The translations under genes and the position numbers were made by a program. From NCBI GenBank assembly GCA_032209605.1, contig JASFXZ010000015.1, positions 2,790,001-2,854,000 on the forward strand: 64,000 bases of DNA, in the 5' to 3' direction. The stretch's first letter is position 1; every line of letters starts with the position of its first letter. Source of the stretch: Mactromeris polynyma. Lineage: Eukaryota; Mollusca; Bivalvia; Venerida; Mactridae. The notes beneath the pieces are model-generated. The model saw only the letters and a program-made list of their open reading frames with translations. It was not told where the DNA came from and did not search any database. Positions 1-13,000 of this stretch are shown piece by piece.

Positions 1-875
1 CAAACCGTTGGCAGACACGGGTAAGTGTTGCAATTGTTTTTGATTAAGTTTAAAAAAAGAAAAAGAAAAAAAAGCTAATTTCATTTTTGTCAAAAATTTA
101 CAATATCCTGTATGTATCGTTTTTTTTCAGGCGAAGTATACATCCAGCCACTGTCATCAACCGTTTGCAACATGTAGGACTAAAGGCCCGAAGACCATGC
201 AAGAAGACCCCACTTACTAGGGCACATAGACGAAACCGTTTACGTTGGGCGAGGCACCACATTCGATTTACGAGACGACAATGGGGCCAGGTGTTGTTCT
301 CTGATGAATCTAAGTTTAATGTTGTGCAGGCTGATGGAAGACAACGTGTGTGGCGGAGACGGGGTGAGAGGTATGCTAAATGTTGTATACAGGAGGTAAA
401 TCGATGGGGAGGTGGTAGTGTTCATGTTTGGGGCGGCATAAGCAGATTTCATAAAACACCACTCGTTATACTCGTTCGTAATGTTACTGCTGTTTCTTAT
501 GTGAATGATGTTTTACAACCTGTTGTTATACCGTTCATGCAGCGGAACTTCCGGGGTAATGGTATTTTGCAACAAGACAATGCTAGACCTCACACCGCGC
601 GCCTAACGATGAATTTCCTACAGGCTAATGGAGTTCAAGTTCTTGATTGGCCAGCAATGTCCCCGGACCTATCTGCAATTGAACATCTTTGGGATGAGTT
701 AGGTAGACGTGTTTATAGCCGTCTTCAACCCCCGCGTACAGTGCCTGAACTCCGTGCAGCGCTAACAGAGGAGTGGAGGAACATTCCACAAGCCCGTATT
801 GAGACACTAATTACTTCGATGCGCAGTCGCTGTGTGGCATGTGTCAATAGTCATGGAGGACATACTCGATACTAA
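1..875 (+). CDS. Tc1-type transposase, 5' truncated by window, probable intron
   Basis: DDE transposase of the Tc1/mariner superfamily, which cuts and pastes its own element at TA sites. The stop is at 873-875. Visible motifs are the HTH-side segment with ARRP and KKTPLTRAHRR, then LFSDESKF (first Asp), QQDNARPHTA (second Asp) and SPDLSAIEHLWDEL (Glu). I count 34 residues between the second Asp and the Glu, so it is DD34E, as in Tc1. The long open frame begins at 87, but residues before about 131 read as non-protein sequence. A GTAAGT donor at 21 and a pyrimidine tract ending in CAG at 130 bound a 110-bp intron. Joining 1-20 to 131 gives QTVGRHG before RSIHPATV, which fits the usual Tc1 sequence. 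The 248 codons from 132 are uninterrupted, so the copy may be young. The N-terminal DNA-binding part lies outside the window. Confidence 0.88.
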
Positions 876-1074
876 ATGTGCGAACTGGGATTCTCAATGC
901 GTTTGATTTCAATCTCTACTGAGACCAAACAACTTTAATGAGATTTGTTTTGACAATGCATTTATGCTTGCATATGTTTAAATGAAATATATACATACAC
1001 AAATTTAATCACAGGGCTTATTTATCTTGTTATTTACAAAAACACAACCGGGGCGTTTCTTTTTCGGTTCAGTG
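1..1074 (+). mobile_element. Tc1 element, right-hand part with 3' terminal inverted repeat
   Basis: The transposase frame is followed by about 170 bp of AT-rich DNA. It then ends in a sequence that, read on the minus strand from 1074, starts CACTGAACCGAAAAAGAAAC and continues into a GC-rich stretch to about 1043. This is a typical Tc1-type terminal repeat, and it abuts a TA at 1075-1076, as expected for the target site. The left end is outside the window, so the pair of repeats cannot be compared here. Confidence 0.8.
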
Positions 1075-2408
1075 TATATAAAATTAGCCTAGATTTTGTA
1101 TTGAAAGAAAGAAAAATCAACTTTGTAGTTTAGTGTCTTATTCATAAGGATCTATATTTTATACAGCTGTAACAAAAATGCACACAATTGGCATATTTCT
1201 GGTAATATTAGGATATATAATCAATTATATCATCCAAATGATTTTATAATGAAGGGTCTGTATGTTACAGGTCAAAAAGGTAACCAAATCATTTTTTAAT
1301 TGACAAAAATCATTTTAAAACATAAGTAATTGTGTGGACAGACATTACAATGTTAGGATTGTATTTCTAATCTTCAAAAATGCTTCAACACAAAATTTGA
1401 AATATTTAACAAATTATACTTAAAATATAAGATGATAAAAATCAGAAGAGAGGCAAAAATAAGGGTCAATATTGGGGTGGACAAATTAGGTTATGCAATA
1501 AACAATATTGCCCCCTGTGTGCACTATCTAGATATCAATGTGTCCAGACCACTAATCAGCAGTTTTACAATGTCTGGCCCAGTGGGACTCCAATTGAATC
1601 TTATCAATATGTGCTGTCACCAACTGACTCCTATTTACAGTGAAGATGAGAAGAGTCTACCACAATTAAAATTAATTAAAATAGTTTATACAAGATATTA
1701 TATAAACATTAATCAATGTGGCATGTTTTGAATGTTAGAAAATATGTTTATCTTTGTGAAAAGATTTGAATGAACATAAAGATTAAATTTAAGGTTTTAA
1801 AAATGTTACTTACTCATTTCTTATTTTAAACAGTAAAAAATGAAACAATGAGGGAATAAGAACTTTTCTCACTCCTATAAATTACTTTTGAAATAAAGAC
1901 TCAAATGTGAGTAGCCATTACCAGCATATCACTGGGATTTATTTTTCTAATTGCCCATATTTGGAGAATTTACAATTATAATAAAAGCTAATCATGTTTC
2001 TGCATCTAACTTTTTATGTCAACTATTATTGGTGTCTTCATTGATTATGGTCCAAACACATGCCTACCGGTCAATAAGTTATTATAACATATCTAAGCTA
2101 TTATTAGATCCAAGCTTGACGGCTGAAGGAATTCTATCATTTTAGTTTAGAAAAAATATTTATGGTTTGTTAGCATCCAGATATATTAAAGATTTTATGT
2201 CCATTATCTATTTAAATTGCAACTGATTAAAACCAGCTAGTGAGAAAGAGACATTTTGGTAAAAAAGTAATGACTGCTTTCAGATTATTGGTTGGAATGA
2301 AATAATTAACCAAGTACTGTAGTAAAAACATAAATTGTATTCAACAGTATGCTTTATTTCTAAATAATATAAAAAGGTACATTTTAAGTCATATATACAT
2401 TAGCATTG
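1075..2408. other. AT-rich DNA, nothing recognised
   Basis: No exon-like segment, repeat or RNA gene could be supported. A 99-codon open frame at 1432-1731 matches no family I know and has the base composition of its surroundings. If the minus ABCC gene continues to the left, this stretch is part of its intron 17. Confidence 0.5.
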
Positions 2409-2416
2409 TTCATTTA

Positions 2417-4096
2417 CAGGGATGGGTCGAGTACTGGGGGATAGTACTAGAGTAAGTACAGAGTACTCACTTTTGTGTGTGTACTTAAGTAAGTACTGAG
2501 TACTACTTAAAGTACTCGAGTAAGTACTGAGTACAGAATGTTTTAAATTATTATTGTATAATAAATAACTGTCTAAAATGGGTCGCAAATAAAACACGAT
2601 ATGTTAACTTATTCAAATTTATGTAGAATATATTTAATAATGCATATCGTCAGTAGACAGAAATTAAATTAACCCAGAAATATATTCATCACAGAAATAT
2701 ACACTGGAACCCCTTTAAACCAGAATCCCTTTAATTCTGGAAACCCCTTTAAACAGGACAAATCAAACGGTCCCAACTTTTTTACTATATAATTTCCCTT
2801 TAATCCAGAAACCCCTTAATTCAGGAAAGCAGTCAAGAATTTTGGCTCGAAATGGATATTTCCATTATAAATCACGACCCTTCAACCCAATATTAATTTT
2901 CACATCTTGCGCAAAACTTTTGACGGAAGAGTTTGATACAGAGCACTGAGAGTATCAGAAGAAATGATTTTTTAATGCAATTGGAATTGTAAGTTAAATT
3001 ATACAGTAAATAAAGGCAGTCAATATTGTTTTTAACATTTCACACCTACTTAGTGTTTGGCTAGAGCATCTGTCTGTCATGGTCTTAATTGCTATGACAA
3101 CAAACTGATTAATGATACTTGATAATTGAAGGGAACATTGACTGTGTTTTCACAGGTTCTTTGTTTAATTTATAACCCCTGTAGATTTGACAATGGACTA
3201 GTATCTTTCAGGGGGTCACCTCCAACCAATCAATTATTGTAAATCATTTGACTAATTGATAATTTGCAACACTGAAATTGTTTTTTATTCGATATTGAAA
3301 TAAATAGGAGTTTATTAATGTATTTTTAGTCAGATTTTCACATTCAGATTTAACAGTTATATGGATTTTTGATACAAATCATTACCACTACAAAACAAAA
3401 AATAGATCCAAATGACCTCGTTTGAAAATAAATTTGCCAATCTTGTCCAGTTCTCAAAACCCCTTTAGTCCGGAAACCCCTTTAAACCAGACATTTTGTC
3501 CAGTCCCGAGCATGTCCGGTTAAAAGGAGTTCCAGTGTAATCATAATTATTCCAAACTTGGAATACAGTCCCCAATTAGTCTCACTGTCAATAGTCTAAG
3601 AGTCGCAGGCTGTTGCAAGTATCATCATGAGCCTTTCAAATGTGTAGTATTTTAGTCTGCACCTATCAGGCCTGAATACCTATACTAAAAAGTCTTTCCA
3701 CAGCAGCAGACGTTGCCTGTATGACTTTGATCATGATTTGTTTATAATGCATTAATAAATAATTAAATATTATAATACAACATTACAGAAGTAGACATAT
3801 TTCTTTTAATAAGCCTGTCCAATGTGTTGTTATAATTAATTATTTTTACCATTCACTTTTAATATATATTTTTACTTCATTATGTTACTTTAATTTGCAT
3901 TTCACACATAAGTGTGGAAGTACTCATATAGTACTCACAAAGTACTCCTAAGTACTGACCATTTTGCTTCAGTACTTGAGTAAGTATGAGTACTTGTACT
4001 CATAATTTCAGACAAGTACTGAGTACTGCTGAGTACTTGAAAATTGGTACTCGAGTAAGTACGAGTACAAGTACGAGTACGATTATCACATCCCTG
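2417..4096. mobile_element. non-autonomous hAT element with 8-bp target duplication
   Basis: The left end CAGGGATG at 2417-2424 is matched by CATCCCTG at 4089-4096. Both ends are flanked by the same 8 bases, TTCATTTA (2409-2416 and 4097-4104). An 8-bp duplication with CAGGGATG-type ends is the hallmark of the hAT superfamily. The subterminal 120 to 180 bp on each side are packed with repeats of GTACT, AGTACTC and related words in opposite orientation, a likely array of transposase-binding sites. No transposase frame is present, so it must have been moved by a transposase supplied elsewhere. A second element (2702-3537) sits inside it. Confidence 0.88.
2702..3537. mobile_element. TA-flanked pogo/Tigger-like miniature element nested in the hAT element
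   Basis: The left end starts CACTGGAACCCCTTTAAACC. The right end, read on the minus strand from 3537, starts CACTGGAACTCCTTTTAACC. TA flanks both ends (2700-2701 and 3538-3539). The word CCCTTTAAWCCAG and close variants recur just inside both ends. There is no transposase frame. Terminal repeats of this look with a TA target occur in the pogo/Tigger branch of Tc1/mariner; the branch assignment is inference. Confidence 0.78.
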
Positions 4097-4104
4097 TTCA
4101 TTTA

Positions 4105-5558
4105 ATAACTTGAATTGGTTGAATTATTATTCACTGTTTACTATCATAATATATATACTACAGTATGTGACACAACTATTATATTTTGAAACCATTGTAC
4201 TGTATTGACATGTATTTTGGGCCGGTCGCCTTTATCTACTAAATAAGTCTGTCTTTACTATTAGGGAAATTAATATAGTTTCACTTTTTCCAATCGCAAA
4301 TTAATATACCTTAATAAACAGTCAATCTGATTAGCATTTATACATGGTGTCCAATTCTGCAACAGTAGTAAAAGGCCAACTCCTCTATGTTAGATAGTGA
4401 TTGTAAATGCAATCATATATGTTATTGATAAGGAAAACTTCAACAAATTATTATCCTACAGTTGAGGATGACGTAATGAGACCAAGACCAACCCATAAAT
4501 TCTCGATGCTGGTTCCTATTTCAAAAAGAAGATTAATGTATGTTCCGGATTGGTCAAAGCCACTTAAATACAAACCATGCAATTTCTTGAACCTAGCACA
4601 TCAATAAAACAAGCTGATATATGTACAGCTTGATAAAACAAATTTAAGTAGTTAAAATGGAACACTACACACACACAACAATGCCTCCACACACATATCC
4701 CAGGGAAACTAAGACATGACGCATCCAATTTGTACTGCTACTGTATTTTACGAAGATATTCAGGGCTTTTTCCTAGGGTAATAGGAAAAAGGTCCCTGGT
4801 AAAATTATATTTTAATCTCACTTAATTGTCCAAAATCAGGACAAATGTATCCAGTATTTTTAACAGTTAATTGCAATTAATGAAATACAACTTCATATTT
4901 CTAGTTTTACTGTCTCATAAGATATAGCAGATATTTATAGCAGATATTTTATAACATGATTAATTAATTGTCAATAATGATTTTGACTCGAGTTACTGCT
5001 TGTTTATAAATTCATTATTTTCGCTCAAAATCATTCGTTTTCTATTGGGAATGTTTTCTTTAGATTGGGAAAAAATGGACCAGGGCTCAAGAAATTCAGT
5101 AGCCCTTGACAGGTCTGTTTTAAAAGGCCTAGACTCAATACTGTATAAATTACCCAAAATGGAATTAACACATCTTATCAGTTATTACATTATTCATGTC
5201 GTTGTTTATTGTGTGGTAACTAACACATCAGGGGGTCTGTCCAGTTAAAACACTTGATGATATAACTGTGGTTTTGAACATTGCCAATTTTCTTATATTC
5301 AATAATGAAACAAGAAAAATGTTCTCCAACAACTAGCCTCCCATGCCGGAAACTTTAACATATATATACACTAGCCTGGAACAAGCGTAACTGAATTTTT
5401 TTTAGAGCCCTGTGTACCCTACTTTGGAATTGGAATGTGGTTTTTATTACACTGAATTTCAATCTACTCCAAACTTTCTTCTGCAATACATTTAATCCGA
5501 GCCTTCTCTGTCCCTAAACCAGCCACTTTTACGATTTTTGATATTTCATGTTGCTGGT
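4105..5558. other. AT-rich DNA without a recognisable gene
   Basis: Short open frames here (66 and 82 codons) match nothing I recognise. A CAGGGCT word at about 4762 and an AGCCCTG word at about 5413 resemble hAT ends, but the flanks do not show a matching 8-bp duplication, so I do not call an element. Confidence 0.45.
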
Positions 5559-5560
5559 TA

Positions 5561-5996
5561 GGGTCAGAGGAACTCCTATAGTAAAAACCCGGGGATTTCC
5601 TCTCCCGCGCGGGAGAGGAACTTTAAATCAATATATCTATGAAAACATTCATTGGATTAACATTTCAAGCATATACATCTATTATCAATATATTAATTAA
5701 CCTATCTGAACCGTAACATTTGATTTTAAAACCTTTAATACGTTGTAACGGTCAATCCTTTTCAGAGTAAGCTAAAACAATAATTTTCTTCAGGTAAATA
5801 TGTATTTGGGTCAAAGCACCTGGCTGTCACGTGATCGATGCAGATTGGTAAATTAAATATCAATTTACCGATTTGTTCGGCTAACTTCTCGTTAAAATGA
5901 GACCAAACGCCACATACACCGTTGAAAGTATACGATTACACGACTGTGTGGTTTTCAGTAATCCCCGGGTTTTTACTATAGGAGTTCCTCTGACCC
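5561..5996. mobile_element. 436-bp miniature inverted-repeat element with 37-bp perfect ends
   Basis: Bases 5561-5597 are an exact inverted copy of 5960-5996. Both ends abut TA (5559-5560 and 5997-5998), so target duplication is TA and a Tc1/mariner-type origin is likely. The interior holds a 20-bp palindrome (5599-5618) rich in CG and no coding frame of its own. An 18-base A run follows at about 6004-6021, outside the inverted repeats. Confidence 0.85.
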
Positions 5997-5998
5997 TA

Positions 5999-6964
5999 CG
6001 CCGCAAAAAAAAAAAAAAAAAAGGCTATAGGGTCCGAGAAGTCTCGGATTACAATACATTTTGCTCTATGCATTTACAACTGACTTTGTCAATCTCTGAA
6101 CTGATACACATATGAAAAAACTGTTTGATGTACAAGTATGTTTAATAAGGTCATAATGCCCGATTTGTAAAAATTTATAATTACGTTCGCACACAATTCC
6201 TACTTTCGTTTTAATTTAATGTTTAAAACAGGCTACTTTCGTTTCGGAAGGGTGTAATCAAATTTGTTCTGTAAAATAAATGCATTTTGGAGTTCTTTTT
6301 GGTGGTTTGGAAGGCATCCGTGACGTGAAAGAAAGATGCCATGGCCCCGTGATATATGAATATGTACTGTACTGTAGACGTGAAGTGTACATCTTAGTAT
6401 TCTTAAACTCAAGTCATTTAGTGGCCGGCAACATATAAACACAACATCATTTTGAATCAGTTAAATAATTTGAACTGCACTTGAATAGTTTTACCTGCAT
6501 CCATTTCCACTTTGAACTCATCTTCCTTTCACACGAGTCTAGCAAAAATCCACTATTTCGAACAAACATATGCACATGTCACTACCGATGAAATCATCGC
6601 CATTCCATGTCGTACTTGATTGTTTTCATCGGAGTCGATTTAGTTGAACATGTGGAGAACATGTTCTTCTATTTCGCCAAATTTCTTAACCGAACGAATT
6701 TTAATTCGGCAATTTGATTGGTCACACGGTTAACGCGGCAATTTGATTGGTCACACGCTTTCACGGTTTCGCGTTTCCACAGAGTCGAAAATGCCGAATT
6801 TTCATTGGCTACACGCTTAACGGTTTCACGCTTCCCGTTTTTAACGATAAAGCGTTCGTGTTTCGTTTTGCGTTAGAGAAATGACACGAAAACGCGGAAC
6901 TGTCACGCTGGCGGTACTGTAATATCTAAAAAAAATGCAACTATACAAAATGAATTTCCATTAC
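5999..6964. other. poly(A) tract and unique-looking DNA downstream of minus-gene exon 17
   Basis: After the A run at 6004-6021 there is no exon-like sequence. Between 6690 and 6800 the phrase CAATTTGATTGGTCACACG occurs twice, with a diverged third copy (TTTTCATTGGCTACACGC), a small local tandem repeat. I specifically looked for the next ABCC exon (Q-loop segment) on the minus strand here and down to position 1 and did not find it. Confidence 0.5.
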
Positions 6965-9900
6965 CTTTATGGACACTTTCCCTCGTAGTCTTTCCATTTC
7001 ACCAAGGAAGGCTGATATAAGCGACGATTTACCGCTACCAACTGTTCCCACCACAGCCACCAGCTCCCCGTCCTTTATTTTCAAGTTAATGCTGAAACGT
7101 AATAATAATATTGTCGCTAACATAATTGAAACAATGCTGAAACTGCTTAGAAAAATGAAAGATGATGTGAAGCAGAAACTGCCACATAGAAATCTCACAG
7201 CCACCCAAAAAGCACAAGTAGACGTGAAACAATATAAAAGAAGTCGAGCCGGGAAATCAACTTGTAAAGCGCACCCGGACAACACAAAGAGAACATTTAA
7301 TATTTATATACATGATATAAACAATTACAAAAGTAAAAAGGACAAACGACGTACATAAAGGATGGATGAAGAGAGAAGTAACGCGTTGAAACGGTCAATC
7401 GTGAAATCGCTACAGGGTATTTAATCTCATGTATACAATCAACCTTACACTTATCCAACACTCACCAAAGTTAAAGAGAGATTAAGTTGTTACAGGGTAC
7501 GCCACATACACATTAGAATGCCTTCCCATAGAGACACCGGGTGAAAGCGTTAAATACTGAGGAGGTACAAGGGTAAACATGAATTGTAATAGATGACCAT
7601 AACACAGAACTAAGGGGTAAACGTTTAATGGAGTGAAAACATCACGGAACAAGTCACGAATGTTAGTATTAATAGACCCAAACGGGAAGAATAGAACATG
7701 AATATTTATCAAGAAAAAGACTGCACATGGGGAAGGGGAGCTTAACATACATGTGAAAAACATTAATAGAAATGATAACACAGCAATTAACAGCCTAGGA
7801 ACTGCCAGTGAAAATACTGGGGGTTTAAATCGATTTAACGAACATGAATAATAAATCCCCATTTATCAAGTCCCTAACACATGATATAGCGAACATATCA
7901 TAAGGCATGAAGGGAATCAATGTATTAAACAATAGAGTTGTGTGTAAGCGCACAACAAGGTGGGCATGGTTTATGTCATTTACTTTTCATTATTGTTACA
8001 TTAACACCCTTTTTGATATTGCTGACTCGTTTTAATTATGTTGTTAAAATAGTATCTCTATCATCATTATTTATATCTATGATGAAAAATGCTCACTTTG
8101 ATAAAACCGGTCTGTCAATGTCAAGGTTCCAAGAGAAATCGGCATCTTCAACAACGACGGGAAACTCTGAAAGAAATAGAAAAGCATTATGTTTTCATCA
8201 TTTTTGGAACGGTACCAACAGCAACATAGTAGGGAAAATAGCTTCCTAATAATAATTACGCTTTAAAGTCTTAGTATTCTTAAAGGATATAAAAACAAAA
8301 CGTTTCATATACCCTATATCTAAATGAATTTTATTTGTAAAGTGCATAGGACTATCATTTTAGGGATTTGAATACACAGAAATAGTAAAACAGTGACAAA
8401 ATCAGCGAAAGAAAAGTATGGCAATTTTAATGTTAGGGCAGGGAAAACCATTTTGCATTGGGTACAACTACATTGTTCGGAGGATACTCTAAAAGGAAAA
8501 GGAAAGGGACATTGTTACACTATGTTTTATATGAAATTCTTTTTGAACGCACTTATACGTGACTTGAGTTATTTTATTTGTGTAATACTTCATCATGTGC
8601 CTTATACTTCATACTGTAAACCAAACGTGAATTGTGTTTATATTTGCAATGAAGCACTTAAACTTAATATGTTGTGCAGTATGCTTTAATGCGTTCATGA
8701 GACGATGTCCCGTTGTTGGGGCGTCTGTGGTCGTGTCATAACGGTCGCTGACGTCAAATTACTTGCCCCTATCCACTGTGAGTTTGATTCCCAACCATGA
8801 TATAGAATTTGTTACTAGGGAGCAATGGAGCAAGTTAACGGAAAGTCGTTGGCCCTGGCTGTTTATGTTCACTTAAAATAAAACTATGCTCCGTTTGTGT
8901 TCTTTTGTGCTATTAACAAACATGAAAAATATGTTTCCTATATTAAAAATATCAATAAACATGCATTAACCAATTAATAAAAGCATAGTCAAGCACTGAA
9001 CATCACGTATTACCCATTTTTATTACAACACAAATAGCGGATGCCTTGCTTATCTACATACTTTTTTATGTATATACCAGATTTTGCCATTGAAATTTCC
9101 CAACATTAATAAATGTTACTACGATGTAGAATAAATGCCTTATTAATTATGCAAAGGTACATGCACGATATGTCCACAGAATACAAAAAGGATCGCGAGA
9201 AGGAACGCCGTTTCCGCGATTTCTCCGAAAGTACGAACGGGAGGGTGTCATTTGTTATCAGTAATAAGTATGAATCCGTATGGTACAGGGACATTTTTAA
9301 ACAGTGGATTCATCACCGCCCCCGTTGTGTACATTATGACGGAGAGTACTTCGAAAAATACTGACAACAAACGTCATGAAAAGAGTGCGACGTCGTTGGC
9401 ATCGTCATGTGGTATTGCCCGTGTACCGGGTCCTCTAGTGCCCATCTTCAAAACCGTGTAACTTGTGTTCCGTTTGTACTACATTGTTCATATTTTCACT
9501 GTATGTAGCGGAAACATTCCGCTTGGAGAGTAATTGAAACCATACTTTTTCTATGAAAAGAATCCTGTCTATTGTGGATCATCCCTCAGTTAAAACTCTA
9601 TAATACGACCACCCTTGGGACCTTTGAAGACTGGTCATTTCAATTAGGAGGTCTTGGTATTGAGATTGAATAAATAACACAGTATTCTCATGTTCTTAAT
9701 TTTGAGTTGGTCGTATGATTAAGATCAATAATGGTGTTTAAATGAGGTTTTACTGTATGTATACATATATCGTGGCGCAAACCATCATTTAAACAGATAT
9801 TGAGGAAAAACAGAAAATGCACATATATATACAATTTATATTGAAATGTACACGTTATCAATAACAAAGACAAGAGGGACATAACTCATACATAAATTAG

Positions 9901-10019
9901 TTTCGGAACGTTTCGGAAAGCTTCGGTTTTTTACCTGATTGTTTTACTCTGTTCACATTGTCTTGTCTAATATCATCCGTCCACAGGAACTCTTGAATTC
10001 GTCCAGTAGACACAAACCC
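6965..10019 (-). CDS. ABCC1-like: minus ABCC copy: entry to NBD1, exons 15-17
   Basis: Exon 15 (9935-10019) continues TMD1 into GRIQEFLW, exon 16 (8097-8166) carries [10 protein letters not shown], the A-loop aromatic strand of NBD1, and exon 17 (6965-7091) carries Walker [10 protein letters not shown]. Exon 16 is only 70 nt and was located by translating the 2.8-kb gap between exons 15 and 17; its donor is GTGAGC. Exon 17 differs from its plus-strand counterpart at about 11 of 127 bases, nearly all silent, which shows purifying selection on the protein. Confidence 0.9.
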
Positions 10020-13000
10020 CTGTGGTTGAAAAAAAACTCAGACAAATTAGTCTTCCATGCATAGTCGATTCAAAGATTTATATTCAAACAACCAGAATGA
10101 TCCCATTTTTGAATAGGTATACATACCCCGTGTGGGTGAGTACTCACGTATCATGCAATATGAGTGTCATTAGAGCATGGGATAAAGTGGTAGAATTGTA
10201 AGATGACGATATTTCATGCAATGGTTCAATTTCTATTGTCATTCTATAGTCATACTGTACCAATCCTTATATGCATTGCTGATTTTCATTTGTACCGAAT
10301 CATTTTTAATTTATGTTTTTTTATTCGTTACATAGACACAATCTCTGTTTTCTCTAGCATATCTCCATTGTGTTGAAAGTCTGTGGTATATACGGTACAA
10401 TATGTTCTCGCTTCATGTGATCAACTCGTGCATCATATATATTAAAGTGTTACATGCAAATATAGGTTAACGGTGCATTGAATAGAATTGTTGAAAGGAA
10501 AATTAACCAAGTAAGAATGTCAACATCCGTCGAAGAGTGGAAGTATAATGGGAATTAAAAAAATGTATACGGGTGGATTTTAATACTAATTGATTGTGGA
10601 CATAGTCAACAGATGCCACACTAAATCCGAGGCGATAACCTCTCAGCTATTGCGCCATTAAGATCAGTAGTTCAAATATATAAACGAAAGAACACATTAT
10701 ACCTGACATGTCTGTAGTAAGAGATACTATTGATTGTCTGTTTGAATCAACAGGACAACACTCTGAGATTTTAATAACAATGAATGAAGAAGTCGAACAA
10801 GAAAAGACTATGTGCACAGTGACCACAACAGCAAAAGGGGTCATAAGATTTATACGCACATGCAAACAATTACACAGTCACAAGAGACACAAGACACAGA
10901 CATTAATGATTGTTTAAAAATAGGAGTATCGCCTTGGAATGGTCGGTAGTAAAATGCCTTTCGAGTTGAAATATAGTTCAAAGTTCGAGAGTTTGACAAC
11001 CCCACTTTTACTCACCTGCACAGCTCCATTGACCAAGAATGGACACAAGGCAATAGGAAACCGTAATATGTTGATTATGGAGAGAGCTGTAAAAGCTTCC
11101 TCTGCTCCTAGTGAGTGTGTCGGTGACGTTAGTACGTAAATCATCACCAACACAAAGTTCACCTAGAAAAAAAGTAATACGAAATCAAACATAACGAATA
11201 CAACTCAATACACATATTGTTTAGCCGACAAAGAACGCACAAAACATATTCTTTAATCGCCGATTAACTCACACACGTATTGTTTAACGGACGAATAACT
11301 CCCAAAACACATTGTTGCGGCGACAACTAGCAAATATATAGTTAAAGCGACAATTAATTCACAAACTATATAATTGTTGTACCGGCGACTAACTCACAAA
11401 ACATACGCTTAAGCCAACAACTAACGCACAAAACAACATTGTTAAACAGACAACTAATTTACAAAATGTATTGTTTAACCGCCAACTAACCCAACAAAAT
11501 ATATTGTCTATCCGCCAACTAACTCACACAATATATTGTCTATCCGCCAACTAACTCACACAATATATTGTCTATCCGCCAACTAACTCACACAATTTAT
11601 TGTCTATCCGCCAACTAACTCACACACTATGTTGTCTATCCGCCATACGGACTCACAAAATATATTGTAAAACTGATAACCGATTCAATATTCAGAATGT
11701 TACAACATGTATATTTTCGTTCCAGTTATTACTTATGCATTTGTATCGAAAGAACACCTGTTCTGACAGGCTTAACACAATTCATTACTTTCGGATAGCC
11801 AGGTTCTTTGTGTTTAATGTTAGTACATACGGATTAAAAAGGTATGATCGATTTAGTCTTAAAACAGTAGCTTAGGAGACCAAATATTCGCACAGAATCA
11901 GAACCAATTATAGTTTTCAAATCGATCTTACCATAAAAGGACTATGAACGGCAAACACGACCGTTGTTGCAGTATACAAAGCATACCTCCACAGGCATTG
12001 TATCTCGGCGTCCCTTATGGCTTGAATTCGCTTGATAAACGAAGGTTCCCAGGCGTACATTTTTAAAACCTACAAGAAAAATGCTGTAAACAAATATCGT
12101 TTCATCCATCTGCTACCAGCTCAATTTCGAAAACAATTATTACTTAAAGTAGGTCCAGCGTTTGATTGTGGGTGGGCTATATAATTATATTAAATTAATC
12201 ATTCATAATCAGTGTCCAATAAAGACAATTTGAATTTATGTGATACGTTTCGCTTTATTTACCTTTTTGAATGACATATTATATCGAATATTTAGATGGC
12301 AACATCTTTGTCTAAAAAGTGGATGGATAATTTTACAATGCTCAGCGATATTTCATCACGTGTTTGTTTTCTGTGTAAAAAACATGTAATAATAAAAATT
12401 ACTAACCAAGTTCAATTAAATAATAAACTGTGATAGCACCGAAGACAACAGGAAAATTTCAAACAGTTTAAGCACATTTTTCATCTTATTTCAATATTTT
12501 GATACCCCCATTGTTACAAGTTACCTATAGACATTGTATATTGTCCGTTGTATTTCAATTTAAGGTATTTTCATTTATTTTTCGGCGTAGCTGTATAATC
12601 ATGATTATTAGCTACATTTAAGACCAATCAAATATTGTATATGATGCGGGTTGTTTAAATACGCAACAAATTAGGCGATTTCATTGGTTCATATTTTAAG
12701 AGGAGAGGCACCAAGCGGGGTGTCTCGAAAAGATAATTCACTTTCACGTAGCCTACTCCTCTGACGAGTTTAGAAATAGGGCAATTCTTTAAACACCATT
12801 CTATCTACACCGTTATCGTTTTTTAAAGATATTTATTGTTTATAACAGAAAGACAAACACTATAACTTAAATACCTTTATTCCGCTTATAACTTCATTAA
12901 GAATTTTTATTCGAGCGCCTTTCAGATTCAGTAACTTCTTTTGCAGTGTGTACTGTTTTGTTGCTATGAAAGCAACCAGTGGCAGTACAAGCATTACCAC

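Noticed and set aside
4762..5413. Possible hAT element with CAGGGCT and AGCCCTG ends
   Set aside because: The ends share only seven bases and the flanks lack an 8-bp duplication.
6969..7358. 129-codon plus-strand frame
   Set aside because: Antisense shadow of the Walker A exon (17) of the minus ABCC gene followed by a family A repeat.
7482..7862. 126-codon minus-strand frame in minus intron 16
   Set aside because: Part of a family A repeat; no similarity to ABCC and not bounded by fitting splice sites.
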